From Gracilaria gracilis (lineage: Eukaryota; Rhodophyta; Florideophyceae; Gracilariales; Gracilariaceae): a stretch of DNA of 64,000 nucleotides. Where the stretch lies: assembly GCA_030374805.1 (NCBI GenBank), contig JARGSG010000053.1, positions 248,001 through 312,000 of the forward strand, read 5' to 3'. Below, in pieces: positions 32,116 to 43,187 of the stretch (position 1 is its first letter; every line of letters begins with the position of its first letter). The notes under the pieces are model-generated. The model was not told the DNA's origin. It was given only the letters and a program-made list of their open reading frames with translations, and made no database searches. Position numbers and translations under genes: made by a program.

Positions 32116-33773
32116 TGGCATCACTAACGGATAAGCAAGACAAACGAACAAATGTAGTCAGATGATGATGTTTCTGCGGTGGCTACTCGCCCATTTTGCT
32201 TCCTGAGTTTCCCCACGCGGGTGGTGCGGAATTGAGTTCACATGGTGGCAAACGGCGCAATGCAGTAAAGCCTCATGGGAACAAGAAGAAGAAGAGCTGA
32301 GGTACAGTGTAGCGTCACACGTGTGCAACTTGCGCAACGTGGTGGCTTGAGCAAACGATCCGGGGATGCTCTCCGAGTCTGTGCGTGGCCGACTTTACAG
32401 CGCTTGGCACGCGCGCAATTGCCAAGAGCGCAAGTCGGTGTAGCAGCGCAACTCGCGTCGTGGCGCATGAGGACTCATTGACTGATGAGCGTCCGTTGCC
32501 GAGCGCGGTTCCCTGTGCCTAACGGCGTGTTTGCTTGCCGCGCTGCTTTTGTATAAGGCCACCCAGCCGCAAGATGTGCGGAGCGCGCTTGAGGTGGCAT
32601 TGTGGCGGCTATGTTGCCAGCCGCACACAGTGCAGCCGCTTTTGCAACTTAGAAGATTGCTCTCGACGCCTTCTTTCGTTCGAGAATGAGCAGCCAAAGG
32701 GAGATTGATTTCAGCGCCATCGTTTAGGTCCATTTTTGCTGGAATACCGTGGGCGATCATCTAGGTTTTGATTCTATAGTAGTTGCGAATTTCGCACTGT
32801 CTGCTCTGAGAAAACTCATTTATTGACTTCTTGCGCAGAGCTTTGTAGAACGATCTTTATGATCTTTGTTTTCGGGAAGTGTAGGAGACACAGAGTGGCA
32901 AAGGCCATGTGCTCTGCTACGTCGTGAGGTAAACACCTTACGCGTTCAAAGTGTCCCCGAAGGACATCTCTGCCCCTAAAAGAGAGGGCGGGTAGGGGAA
33001 AAAGAAAACCTGAAAGAACAAAAGTAGGAGAGCCTGAGACGACAGTATTTAGAAAACGCGACGAAGACAACTAGATCGCAGGTAGTGCCTTTGTCTGCCG
33101 TCGCCGACGGAGAGGCCTTCCAGTACAAGTGCTCGAAAGCGAGAACACTGCCACATTATCGGGCTCGGGCCGACAGTGCAGACTATGTTCCACATCACCA
33201 AGATCAGATCGCCCTATCCTCAACAAATCCACTTCTGCGTTCCTTGAAAAGCCATAGCAATTCCATAACGTTGATCGACCCATCGGCCGTGACAGCCTTG
33301 TTGATTTTGATAACAATCAAGGGCCCTCTGAGCACTCAGTTCGGGAAAATATATCAGAGTTTGAATTTCAGTAAGACTTGCACGGTCTCCAACTTGGTAA
33401 GTCGCAACAGAGGCACTCAACAGTTCATTTCAGAATCCTGGGTAGGTACGGACCTCGGGTTTCGGCAGGCTATATTCTGGAACGCATCTGCAACGCGTTC
33501 CGTTGTCAACATAAGACACGGATCAATGGCTTTAATGATCGCCACGATTTGGCTTCGGCGATTGTCGAACGCCAAATCGTAGCCAAATGGTTGAAATTTA
33601 TTGCGCATCGCTGTCGGGTTGAAAAGGCAAATGCGTCGCCCGATCAGCCTGGAGAATGCGGGAAAAGACAGCTTGACGACTATGTCAAGCAAATGAGGAA
33701 GAAAAGACTCGGCGGTTACGGCTATTATGCAAGCATTCGGAGGCTTGAATTGGCAGGGCAGTGATTTCTGGCA
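32116..33773. other. Unassigned stretch, no recognisable gene
   Basis: There are moderately long frames on both strands (minus 32760-32395, plus 33085-33582, plus 33378-33764 against minus 33803-33417), but none has a motif and the strands compete. I cannot call a gene. Confidence 0.45.
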
Positions 33774-33931
33774 TTGCTGCCTTTTCATATTTAATTTAGA
33801 CACGCGTTTTTTAAAAAAGCATTATCAGCCTTTTTTACGAACTTCAATGCTTCGACGTACATTTTTCCTGACCGACGTAGACGAGTAGATGACAATGTTA
33901 TGTCGCCAAAAAAACGTAGCAGCCTACAATA
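33774..33931 (-). repeat. 158-bp repeat, copy 1 (inverted relative to 52.2 kb)
   Basis: It matches 52236-52393 in reverse orientation at about 95 percent by eye, with sharp ends. On the minus strand it encodes the end of a frame (TRLRRSGKMYVEALKFV, then NAFLKNACLN and a stop), and both copies keep this frame with few changes. Confidence 0.75.
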
Positions 33932-34639
33932 CAAAGCGATATGTGAACATAAGTTGGTAGGTCTGAAGGAGATCTTTTGAAACATATGCATAAATTGTGA
34001 CTTCTGGTTAAAAAAGTCCAAATTTATGCCATAATACAATTCATTCTTCTGCCAAAAAGTGCTAAAAAGGCACATTTACAGGAAACTGCGGGAAGGTATG
34101 CTTTGCACAGTTGTAAAATACAGAAACACATTGGTCGGAACCCTTGTGACCATTTATTTATACCATATTGGCGACCGTGTTACTTTTCAACACAAATTTT
34201 TGCCACGCCTGTTAAGAAAAGAACAACTCAATTGCCTCTCCATAAAAAAACTAAGAATGGTACGACTATGTATTTGGCTTGAAGTGTTAATAGTACACTT
34301 TCATTCTGCATAATGATAAGTAAAGAACACATTTTACTGATATAATTTCTCATAAGAGAGTAGAAACTTAAAACAAAATTTGTGAAGCTCTTTGCCATCA
34401 ACCAAGAGGCTGAGCACAACCTCCCTTAGTAGTATTTCTTGTCCTCTGCAATTTTATCACCCTATAGCATATTAAAGCAAACAAAAGCTGGGTAAACCCG
34501 TAGAACGCGGTTTTTATATATTAAAAGGTTAGGCTCAACAGTTTAAAAATTGCAAAGATTGTAACATATGACATCTGACCCTTAGAACATCTTGAAATTA
34601 AGAACATTGGACGACTTCAAAGGCTTTGAAAGATCTACC
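33932..34639. other. AT-rich stretch, no gene seen
   Basis: This lies between the 158-bp repeat and the left part of DNA transposon copy B. It may contain that transposon's left end. No inverted repeat was found. Confidence 0.5.
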
Positions 34640-34909
34640 AAAGCTTCCGTACTAATCAGTGTGGGCCTTTAACCTGATGTAGACCAGCTTTGTACCACCT
34701 TGGTACAATAAATTGTAGGTTTCAAAGGTGCGTTCAACCACAAACCGCAAATGAAATCTTGCTTTTGAAACAACTTCTTCTGAACTATGGGACCTCAATT
34801 CTTTCAGCGCACGCTCAAAGACTAAGAACTCAGGTTGAAACGTAGTGTATTGACCTTAAAGTGAAGTCTTGAGCCATTTAGCGTGCATTCTCGTCAAGTC
34901 TGTCAGAGG
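34640..34909 (-). pseudogene. 3' part of the accessory gene of DNA transposon copy B
   Basis: On the minus strand, directly after the AGAGG duplication, the frame continues the accessory gene that is broken at 46324. It gives a TDLTRMHAKW block aligned with TNVKLSHKTW of copy A, then an in-frame TAA, then FVVERTFETYN aligned with FVDGTSTFYN of copy A. The split is caused by the gypsy insertion. Confidence 0.65.
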
Positions 34910-35772
34910 TGTGGAGCAACGCCTTTGGCGGGAAAAGCGCAGGCTAACGAAGACGTTCGGAATCTTCCCCTCGACAGGGCAGCGCAGCGAACGGAGCACT
35001 CCGGGAATGACACAGCTAAGCCGGGTGTAAATCCGAGGTCAAACCGTCACGACAAGCGTCGGAGCGTGAGGCTGATTAGTAGTCGGTAGAGATCCACGTG
35101 TTCACACGGTCACGAGATGAGTCCCTGAAAGAGAGTAGCACGCCAACGACAAGGTGACGGAAACGGGCCACTGCGAACAGGGCAAAAATGCAAACCCAAA
35201 AAGGGGAGAAGGCAAACCACCAGAGTGGGAAAACGAGAGAGAGAATAAAACAAACCCAATACAGGGGCGAATTTATGACAATAGGTCGGAACAAGACACA
35301 CAAATAGTGATTATACTCTGAGCGCCACAAGGGTGGGTAACTATACGTGAACAACGCAGTCGTCACTTCACTTGGAGGTGAACAATCCGCGAAGGCGTGA
35401 TAGTTAGAGCCAGGAAGCCCTTGCTTGCCAAGGAGCAGTTTACTTGGGGGAGCGATGCTAAACCCTCTAAGTACTGAGCTCGGCGCACCACTGACAGTGG
35501 GACACAGTGGGTGCGCCGGGCAAAATAATCTATAAAATATCTAAATAAATACAGCAATGCTGGATGCACTGCCTCCGGCATATCCGTGCTACGCGTGTGC
35601 TATTCACACCCGCTAAGCGGCGCCTCGAGCCGTGCAATCCACGTGTACATGTGTGGAAATTACCTCAGCGAGGCGACACGCTAATAGCGGTGTAGCTCAT
35701 ATATATCTACTAACGCATGATGCGGAAATTAACCAAGTACCTCAAATCGCCTCCAAGGAGCGTTGTCCTTCA
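34910..35772 (-). repeat. 3' LTR of the large gypsy element (863 bp)
   Basis: It is the left copy; on the minus strand it starts TGAAGGACAACGC directly after the polypurine tract. On the plus strand it contains TATAAAAT at 35531-35538, which could drive the antisense gene starting at 35808. Confidence 0.9.
35531..35538 (+). promoter_or_regulatory. TATA-like box facing the antisense gene
   Basis: TATAAAAT lies in the 3' LTR, 270 bp upstream of the ATG at 35808 and on the same strand. The corresponding position of the third LTR (near 24.09 kb) has AATAAAATAT. Confidence 0.35.
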
Positions 35773-35790
35773 TATCTCCCTCCTTAAGAG
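35773..35790 (-). other. Polypurine tract of the large gypsy element
   Basis: On the minus strand CTCTTAAGGAGGGAGATA ends exactly at the 3' LTR. The equivalent in the third copy at 24333-24350 is CTCCTAAGGAAGGGGATA. Confidence 0.85.
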
Positions 35791-35807
35791 TGAGCCACGC
35801 TGTCGCG

Positions 35808-37735
35808 ATGGCGGGTCGACCTCCTAGCCATGGGCATAAAAGCGCATCCCCGAAGTCTTCGGATTCCCTCTCGCCTCGCGAAGATCAAGTCACCACCACT
35901 CGACAGTGCCAACCTCGCTCCAGCGACGATCAATCCGGTTCAGAACAGTCTGCTTCTCGCTCTGGCGGTGTTACTACCAACCTTCCCGTTCCTCGAGTGC
36001 CTCGTACGATGAGCGGTCAACCTCCGAACTCGGGATACTTCTCCGGATTTCGTTCCGTGCCTCTTCCGCAAAGCCGCAGTGCTTCTGGGGCGTCCCAGGA
36101 ACTCAACACCAGCGGCGGGCACATCCTTCCTCCGGGGCAGCAGCCCCAAGGTCACGTCATGCATGAAGTGACGTGGCCTTTTTACGACGAGCTCGTCGGG
36201 CTAAACCCTCGCGTTCACGCGCATCTCTTCCGGACTGCTCCGTGGTTTCATCCTACAGCCGTTTTCAACGAGGAGCTCATCGCGTCCTATGCGGACGGTA
36301 CTGATCGCCTTCCCGGGGATCTTTCGTCGTTGGTCACCACTGCGTGGGATTGGCGTCGACGGGTTGCCGTTCCTCCTCACGCAATCTTGCGGCGTTCCGG
36401 CGAGTCGCTAGCTTCCGCTCAGGCGGCATTGGCTCGCTTGGGTTATGCGCGGCAGAGCCGGGCAAACTTCGAGTTCCCAATTCCTGATTCTATCAGCTTT
36501 GATCTCTGGTTGTACCGTACACAAGGCGAGATTTCGTATTGCGCCCGATTGGCGGTGGTTGAGACTTACTCCTAGAGAGGACGTCCTAATGTACGCCAGG
36601 AGGCGGTGTGTTGGATGCATCCAATCATCCGGGCGGAGTTCAGGTATCTTCGCCGGGAGTCCCGTTCGCGGTTGTTACAGAACTTCATCCGCGATGAGCG
36701 TCGTGCGCGCTCCCGTTTCAGGTTTCTCGTCCCGTATCAAAACACGGAGATCAATCGAATCCGGCACAATCACCGGCTGGGCCGTTACGTTCCCATTCCC
36801 ACTTGGTGGTCCTCAGTTGAGGTGTGTCGCGGGTGCTACGTGGTGTTGCCCCCGGTCCTCTCCTATCTGAACTGTGGTCCGTGGTGCTCACCGAGTGGGC
36901 AATCCGCACCGCGGCTTATCTCCTATGGGAAGTATATGACCAGTATCGACTGTGGTATGTCCCGCCTCGCCTTCGGGCGTGCATCCACGAACTCTCGTTG
37001 CGGGTCCCTCTGGGAGGTGAAAACAATGCCGAAGAAGTTCGTGGGCTCCTCGACGTAGTCGGCCGAGTTGGTTGGGCCAGCGTGCTCTTCGCTCAGAGCG
37101 GCCGCGGTCACGAGAACGGCGGTTTTGACCGGTCTCCGGGACGACGCACGCCATGGGCGGGAGACTTCATCTTTTTCAATCCCTGGGAGGTGCAACAGAT
37201 CACCGCAGCTGAAGCGGCAGCTCTCCGGATGGCTCCGAGGTATATCCCTTACGGGCATCCCGTTGGCTTCGTCGACGCTGACGATTTTTACCACGCCTAC
37301 GGCAGTGAAGACGATCAAATGATGGACGACGAACCCTAGGTGGGATATGATGACGACGTAGTCGAAGAGGTTCCTTCCGCCAACGCGGTTGAGCCGACCT
37401 CCAATGGCACGGCAGCGCCGGGAATGGCGACGGCTGAGCCGGTGAATCCACCCACGCCCGAACACTCGTTGGCAGGTGCCGTGGTGGCTTCCCTTCCGGA
37501 CGAACCAGATGTGATCGAGGTGCCTGCCGTCTTCCCCTCTGGGGGTGGAACTGGTGAGGCGGCTGTAATCGCTCAGTTCCTCCGAGGAGTTGGGCTTTCC
37601 GCAACTGTCGCGAGCGGGGACGTCGCCGCAATGTGGGACGCGTTGGCTGCACCCCTTACTGGCGGATCCAATCTCAGCAATGGGGGTACTGGTGAGGGCG
37701 CTCCGGGCCCCTCTAACCAAGGGTCGGGGGCTTAG
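35808..37735 (+). pseudogene. Antisense gene of the gypsy element, unknown protein of about 640 residues
   Basis: The frame starts at ATG 35808, 36 bp inside the LTR edge. It runs to TAG 36573-36575, continues in the same frame to about 36860, shifts to another frame, has a second TAG at 37337-37339 and ends at 37735. The N-terminus is low-complexity and Ser/Pro-rich (SPREDQVTTT, GHKSASPK). The middle is globular and aromatic (EVTWPFYDELVGLNPRVHAH, TTAWDWRRRVAVPPHAIL). The second part has WYVPPRLRACIHELSL and DFIFFNPWEVQQITAAE. The tail is acidic and Gly/Pro-rich. No known domain is recognised; it is not envelope-like, with no signal peptide or membrane segment. Homologous sequence begins at the same position beside the LTR at 23.5 kb. 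The frame is opposite to gag-pol and converges with it. Confidence 0.7.
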
Positions 37736-37909
37736 TCCATCTTCCACCTGATTCCAGCTATGCGGTGTTGTTGTAGGATATAGCCTTGATGGCCATTAAC
37801 CCTACTTCCGTCTATGACGTATATTTTTCTTTTCTAAAGTGCCAGCTTCGTCTTCTTCCAAACCTCAACTTCTTTCTAGGTGAGCTAGCTTCTTCCCCTT
37901 CGGGGCGTG
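37736..37909. other. Gap between convergent pol and antisense genes
   Basis: The 174 bp contain no frame of note. The 3' ends of both transcripts must lie here or overlap. Confidence 0.5.
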
Positions 37910-40888
37910 TTATCCCACTTTGGCATTGACAATTGTCGCCGGGAGACCCGTGAGAGTACGCCGATGGTACTGCACCCCTTTCGATCGTGGGCGATGCTCG
38001 ATTGGCTCATCCGAGTCAGCCTCGGGTCCGTAGCCGTACCAACGTACGAGATACCGTATGTACCCCAACGGGTGGTATGAGTGTTCCACTATGTGGTCGA
38101 CTACGAACTTCTGTGGAAAGACTTCCCGGCCTTGCCGTGTGACTACGACATCCTGCTTCGGAGAGCTCTCCGGGGGCTTCACCGCGTGTGGCACTGCGTC
38201 GATGCTCCGGTTAGACCGAGGTGTGTCCAACAAGGTTGGTGGCACTGTACCTTCGCGGTGTGGTCCCCTACTTGAGTCGGTGGTCACGCGTCTCGCGGTG
38301 TCGGTGTTCCCGTTTCCTTGTTTCCTTAGAGTTCCTTCTCCCGCGGGAGTCCCAGGTGGGCGTACCGCAAGTTTGCGTGGTAGCAACCGTTTCGACGGAG
38401 TTGTGTGTGGCGTCGAACGCGCTCGCGTCAACGGTAACCCTGATTGAACCGGCCTCGCCGTGGTGGTACGGGACGTTGTCAACGGGTGGCCGTCATTGGT
38501 CTGCGCCGTGGCGTGTTCCGCCTGCGTATGCACGGGAGGTGTCAGCTCGGTTCGTCGACGTGGTTCGCTCGCTGAGCTGATCTCCTTTACAGGTGTAGTC
38601 CGTGTACTACGGTTGGCACTTTCTTGCTGGGCATTTAGCGACGTGTTCACGGTGTGGCCCGCCTCAGGCGTGTTGGGTGACTTAGTCTCCGACGACTCTT
38701 CTCCGTCTTGGACGTGCGAGCTCAACGGCGCCTTAGGCGGTATTTCCACTCCGTCATGCGACGTAGTCACTCCAGGCACGCTATGCGGCGTAGGCAACGG
38801 CTTCGCCGGTAACGACTGAGTCTCCTCGGTCGTGTCCCGCACAGAGGTAGTGTCTGGTGACGATTCCGCTTCTGCGTTGACGCGCGGCGACCTTGACGAG
38901 ACGCCGGGCTCCCGATAGGGCTTTGATTGCGCATTAGCGGTGTCACTCTTCCGTGCCACACGGTGTTCCTTACGCGACAACGCGGAAACATGACGATTAA
39001 CGAGTCCCTCCCCCTCCTTAGATGGAGCGACATGGGGAGTGGGTGTCAACGCGCCAAGGCAACGAATAATTACGCCAGGCGGCGGGGCTTCAGACGGCGA
39101 AGCACCAGGGCACGTAGAGTCCGATAACATCGGCAAATACGAGAGTCCCCTACTAGGGTGTGGTACCTCTCTAGGGCGGTCGATCGGGGGTGGGTCCGTT
39201 GTGTCCGTAGTGTTCGTTTCCGCTTCTGCAGTAGAATTTCCACTTGATGGGTCGTTTTCCGCAAGCGGGGGGGCAAAGACCACGCGATCGCCGGAGATAC
39301 GTTCGTGTTGCTGACCCATCTCCACTACGACAGTGTCGGATTCCACAGCAATAGTCTTGGAGGGACCGTCGGCGATGGGTGAGAGCTTGTGGCGTTTCTC
39401 CTTGCCTGGGTTCCAATACTTCTTACGGATGAACACATTGTCTCCTTCTTTAACGGCGGGTGGTCTTCGAGGAGCTCGCTCATCGATATCACGCTTATAT
39501 GCGGCTTTTGACCGGGCCATTGACCGTTGTGCTGCAGGGGCCAGCTTGGTAAGCCATGTCTTCCAGGTTCCCCTGTATCCCTTCGTCGAAGGAAATTGAT
39601 CCAGCGTTGGCTGTGCTTCGAGCGCCACAGGCGGTGGGGTGCGAGACAGAACAAGTTCAAATGGAGTCAATCCCGTAGTACGGTGTACCTGAGTGTTGTA
39701 TGCGAATGTCAGCGCATCGGTGAGCAGGTCCCACGTGGTGGGGTAATCGGCTACGTATGAACGGAGTGCGGCTAACAGCGTCCGGTTAAACCGTTCAGCC
39801 TGCCCATTACACTGGGGGTGGTAGGTTGTCGTGAAGAGATTCTTGACATCCAGAATTCTGCATACATCCCTGAAGAACCGGGAGGCAAACTGTTTCCCGT
39901 TGTCGGAGAGTAGATTCACCGGTGGACCGTAGACGAATGCCCAATGGGTGACGAATGCTTGCGCAACCGTCAGTGACGTGATTCTCCGTAATGGTACGGT
40001 ACGAACGAGCTTCGAGAAACGATCCGTGATCACGAGTAGAAATTTTTTACGCCGCTTGGTAGCGAGGAAGGGTCCCAAAATATCGATGGCTACGAATTCC
40101 AGGGGCGCCCTTGCGGGGAAGAGCTTCAACTTCGTCGCATGGCGGCGAAGCTTGACGCGATTCCGAGCACACTCGGGGCAGAGCCGCACAGTTGCGTAGC
40201 AATCCACAGCCATTGCTGGCCAGTAGAATTTTCTTCGCAATGTAGGGTAAGGTTTCCGTCCTCCGACGTGGCCACTAAGTTTGGCATAGTGTGATAAGTG
40301 TAACACCCGAGACTGTAGGGCATGTGGCACCACTATTTGTGGGTTTCCAGTTACCGTGCGAACGAGATATCCAATTTCATTCACCCGAAAGAGGAGATCA
40401 GCTCCTCCATTGAGTTGCGCCCGAATCTTCGTGCAGTAAAGATCGCTGAATTGTTCCCTAACCATCTCCTCCGTTTTGACGGGTACGAAGTTCCCTGGTA
40501 GGGGGTTCGCACTTTTGCTGACAGCGAGTAGGTCATCCAGTTCCTGGTCAAAATCCAGTTCGTCTGGCCATTCCTCTTCGATATCATCCAGTTTACCTGC
40601 GGTGTAGTCGTCAACTGCGAAGCAGGGTATTTTCTCGTCATCGACGGCTAACGATTCCCCTGTGGTGGGAAGGCGAGAAAGGGCGTCGGCTTGTGTATTG
40701 TTGGCGCCCTTCTTGTTGGCGACGTCGAAGTTGAACTCTGCAAAACGCAGTCTCCAACGCATTAAGCGGCCTGAAGGCTCCGATATGGAGAGTAGCCATC
40801 TCAATGATGACTGATCCGTAAATGTAAATGAGCAGCACACATGAGGTAGGGGCGTAGTGTGCATAATGCCCACACTACTGCAAGACAT
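37910..40888 (-). CDS. Gypsy RNase H end, integrase, long linker and chromodomain
   Basis: An uninterrupted 992-codon frame. The first 80 residues finish RNase H ([24 protein letters not shown]). Integrase follows: a zinc-binding module ([22 protein letters not shown]), [12 protein letters not shown] (first Asp), [13 protein letters not shown] (second Asp) and [12 protein letters not shown] (catalytic Glu). After the integrase SH3-like part ([13 protein letters not shown]) comes a linker of about 330 residues rich in Ser, Thr, Pro and charged residues. At the C-terminus is a chromodomain ([31 protein letters not shown]). The linker is unusual, because chromoviruses normally have the chromodomain close to integrase. 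The frame has no start of its own; it is the pol end, shifted relative to RT near 40.9-41.0 kb. Confidence 0.88.
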   Translation of the reverse strand: MSCSSVGIMHTTPLPHVCCSFTFTDQSSLRWLLSISEPSGRLMRWRLRFAEFNFDVANKKGANNTQADALSRLPTTGESLAVDDEKIPCFAVDDYTAGKLDDIEEEWPDELDFDQELDDLLAVSKSANPLPGNFVPVKTEEMVREQFSDLYCTKIRAQLNGGADLLFRVNEIGYLVRTVTGNPQIVVPHALQSRVLHLSHYAKLSGHVGGRKPYPTLRRKFYWPAMAVDCYATVRLCPECARNRVKLRRHATKLKLFPARAPLEFVAIDILGPFLATKRRKKFLLVITDRFSKLVRTVPLRRITSLTVAQAFVTHWAFVYGPPVNLLSDNGKQFASRFFRDVCRILDVKNLFTTTYHPQCNGQAERFNRTLLAALRSYVADYPTTWDLLTDALTFAYNTQVHRTTGLTPFELVLSRTPPPVALEAQPTLDQFPSTKGYRGTWKTWLTKLAPAAQRSMARSKAAYKRDIDERAPRRPPAVKEGDNVFIRKKYWNPGKEKRHKLSPIADGPSKTIAVESDTVVVEMGQQHERISGDRVVFAPPLAENDPSSGNSTAEAETNTTDTTDPPPIDRPREVPHPSRGLSYLPMLSDSTCPGASPSEAPPPGVIIRCLGALTPTPHVAPSKEGEGLVNRHVSALSRKEHRVARKSDTANAQSKPYREPGVSSRSPRVNAEAESSPDTTSVRDTTEETQSLPAKPLPTPHSVPGVTTSHDGVEIPPKAPLSSHVQDGEESSETKSPNTPEAGHTVNTSLNAQQESANRSTRTTPVKEISSASEPRRRTELTPPVHTQAEHATAQTNDGHPLTTSRTTTARPVQSGLPLTRARSTPHTTPSKRLLPRKLAVRPPGTPAGEGTLRKQGNGNTDTARRVTTDSSRGPHREGTVPPTLLDTPRSNRSIDAVPHAVKPPESSPKQDVVVTRQGREVFPQKFVVDHIVEHSYHPLGYIRYLVRWYGYGPEADSDEPIEHRPRSKGVQYHRRTLTGLPATIVNAKVG
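39005..39021 (-). other. Internal polypurine-tract copy in the integrase linker
   Basis: On the minus strand CTAAGGAGGGGGAGGGA matches the polypurine core next to the 3' LTR and encodes part of SKEGEG. Confidence 0.6.
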
Positions 40889-42033
40889 TCCTTCTCCGAG
40901 ACGGAGTAATTCTTCTCATGAACGTTCAACGAACGGTATCAGTACCTGATTGGCTTGCGTTCCCCTCTCTGGGGTGGTTTGAAATAAGGCGCAGCCTACC
41001 TTACCTGGTAGTAACTAGAATCCGTGTCCACGGTATATGACAGTCCCGGTTTCGGTAGTGAAAATACTGGTGCCGTGGTTACAGCCTCTTTGAGAGATTT
41101 AAAGGCTTCCGTCTGAGTAGACGTGAATGGGTCCAACTTAGGCGGTTGACCCTTCCGCAGGAGCGCGTTGAAAGTTGCCGCAATGTCTGCGAAGTTGGGA
41201 ATAAACCGTCTATAGACGTTGACTAATTCTAGAAAGCATCTCAGTTCAGTCTGGGTAGTCGGTTCCGTGGCCTGTTTCAGCGACTTCACATGAGCTTCCT
41301 CGATCATGACACGTCCTGGACGGATTATGTGACCCACATACTTGACCGTATCCGTAAAGAACTCGCATTTCCTCAGCTTGAGTGTCACTCCGGCGTCCCG
41401 TAACGTGGCCATTATGTTTCTCAAATGTGTGAGGTGATCATCCAGATTATCTGAGAATACAATGACGTCGTCAAGGTAGACGAGACAAGTACCCCACTTG
41501 AAGCGGGCCAGTAGGATATCAATAGCAGGCTGAAAAGTAGCGGGAGCATTGGTTAAACCGAAGGGCATCTGTTTAAAACGGTAGAGGCCAGAGTGGCAGA
41601 CAAACGCTGTCTTGTCCTGATCCTGCTTCCTCACTGGAACCTGCCAGTATCCCCAGTTAGCATCCAATGCCGTGAATACGGTAGAATTTCCGAGAGAATC
41701 GATTTATTCATCCATACGTAGAATAGGGTACACGTTCTTGACGGTAAGAGCGTTTAGACGACGATAATCGATACAGAAGCGCCAGGAACCATCCGGTTTC
41801 GGAGCCAGTACCACTGGTGATGCCCACGGCGAATGTGCCGGTTCTATAACTCCTGCACGGAGCATCTTTTCCACCTGAAATTGCTCTTCTTCTCTGGCCT
41901 TGGGCCCTGCCCTGTACGGGTGTTAGGCTACTGACCGAGAGTTCGGAAGGAGATCAATCCGGTGTTCCGTGGTATTTATCCCTCCGAGAGAACCATTGCA
42001 CATTGTGGTGAATTCACGAAGCATATCGCGCAG
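40889..42033 (-). pseudogene. Gypsy reverse transcriptase and RNase H start
   Basis: RT reads PWASPVVLAPKPDGSWRFCI, RRLNALTVKNVYPI, a TAA (MDE-stop-ID), then LDANWGYWQVPV, QMPFGLTNAPATF and the intact palm motif LVYLDDVIVFSD. The thumb has KCEFFTDTVKYVGHII. RNase H starts with SYTVDTDSSYY. Stops at about 41930 and 41700 and a frame change near 40.9-41.0 kb interrupt it. The catalytic aspartates are kept, unlike in the element at 16-22 kb. Confidence 0.85.
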
Positions 42034-43173
42034 TCATTTGCGGTGTGTCTCCGGAACATGTCCGAGGTCGAGTTCTTCCAGTGCCTTCACTGGATCCAAT
42101 TGGTCGTAACTTGTTGGAACGCGTGTCTTCTCTGTCTTAACAGGGGCTTGACCCGAAGGACTCGGCGACGGAGGTGATTGAGATTCAGACTCCTCCCCCT
42201 CCTTAGAGTGAACGATTCCGAGCACATCGGCAGCAGTCATCTTCGTCGGTACCAACGCAGTTGGGTGCGGCATGACCGAGCCAATTACTTGGTTTTTCAC
42301 CAGATACTGGGTTGTTTTGCCTAGATTGGCTATCAACACGTAAAACGGATTATCCGGTTGCACCTGGACCACCCCATTAGCAATGGCAAGAGAGTATTTA
42401 TCATAGAACGACGGCAATGGCTGGAAGATTCGTAAGCCGTGTTGACGGGAGCTCACCTGTACCCAGACTTGAGACTCTGGAGGCACGCGTGTCGCGGAGG
42501 CAACACGAAGCTTCGTAGATTCCCGAGAACTCGGTGGTGCTTCCTGCGCCGCAGGTAGAGGTACATGCTTCTTGGAGGCATGCCTCAAAAGACGACGAAC
42601 AATCGGCACGGACGAACCATCTTCCATTTCAACACGCCTCTGGCGGGGCCTAATGGCATCGACAGAGCGGTCGCAAAAGTCACAACCCAAAATGACTGGG
42701 GCGGCCAGAGACCGACAAACGACAAAGTCGAGCTTCACCACGCATGAGCCCAAGCGGACTACCAACTCGGTGTATCCTACCGTTGACAACGGGTTGTTAT
42801 TCGCGTCAGCGACGTCAGGAATGTCGCCACGGCGAATGTGTGACCGCAAGGCGGGTGGCAATGCTGTCTCAACAATGAAGTTCGGACCTGCGCCTGTATC
42901 TAATACAGTGTGATAACGCACTATACACTGAAATGAAAGGCCAAGGTCGGCATAGACCTTGTAATTGCGTTTGGCCATCACCATAACTCTATCCGGGAAC
43001 CGGTTATTTCTTACCCGTATCCACGGTCGACGAAGAACACCAAGGTGTTCTGAGTTCACGTCTTCGACGGCCTGTTTCCTCGAGAGGATTCGGACCTGGG
43101 AGCGAGGCAGGGACGCCTCGGGCGCCTTCAGCCTCAACTCTGAGGGCGCCTCTCGAAGAGAGGAGACTCCCAC
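42034..43173 (-). pseudogene. Gypsy aspartic protease and linker
   Basis: Its 379 codons lie in the -1 frame relative to gag. The active site VLDTGAGPNFI is intact at about residue 92 (near 42.90 kb), followed by VILGCDFCDRSVDAI, the protease C-terminal strand. A linker of about 150 residues leads to RT and includes VHSKEGEESESQS, encoded by a polypurine-tract copy. It ends in a TGA in the RT frame. The protease would cut Gag and Gag-Pol. Confidence 0.82.
42191..42207 (-). other. Internal polypurine-tract copy between protease and RT
   Basis: On the minus strand CTCTAAGGAGGGGGAGG. The same core lies at the same place in the other gypsy element at 19.36 kb, encoding SKEGE in both. Confidence 0.65.
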
Positions 43174-43175
43174 AA

Positions 43176-43187
43176 TTAGTTTTTCTG
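43176..43187 (-). promoter_or_regulatory. Candidate -1 frameshift site between gag and protease
   Basis: On the minus strand CAG AAA AAC TAA ends gag. Slipping back one base at GAAAAAC puts translation in the protease frame, which is open there. The heptamer resembles the classical A AAA AAC but starts with G. Confidence 0.5.

Noticed and set aside
32395..32760. Minus-strand open frame of 121 codons, Cys/Arg-rich
   Set aside because: No domain, no promoter, and competing frames on the other strand.
33085..33803. Overlapping frames on both strands of 80-165 codons
   Set aside because: No family is recognisable and neither strand is clearly coding. They are left as an unassigned stretch.
36923..37747. 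Minus-strand open frame of 274 codons opposite the antisense gene
   Set aside because: It could be a continuation of pol beyond the chromodomain, but the composition is Arg/His-rich as expected of a complement, and the plus-strand frame has the conserved start in another copy.
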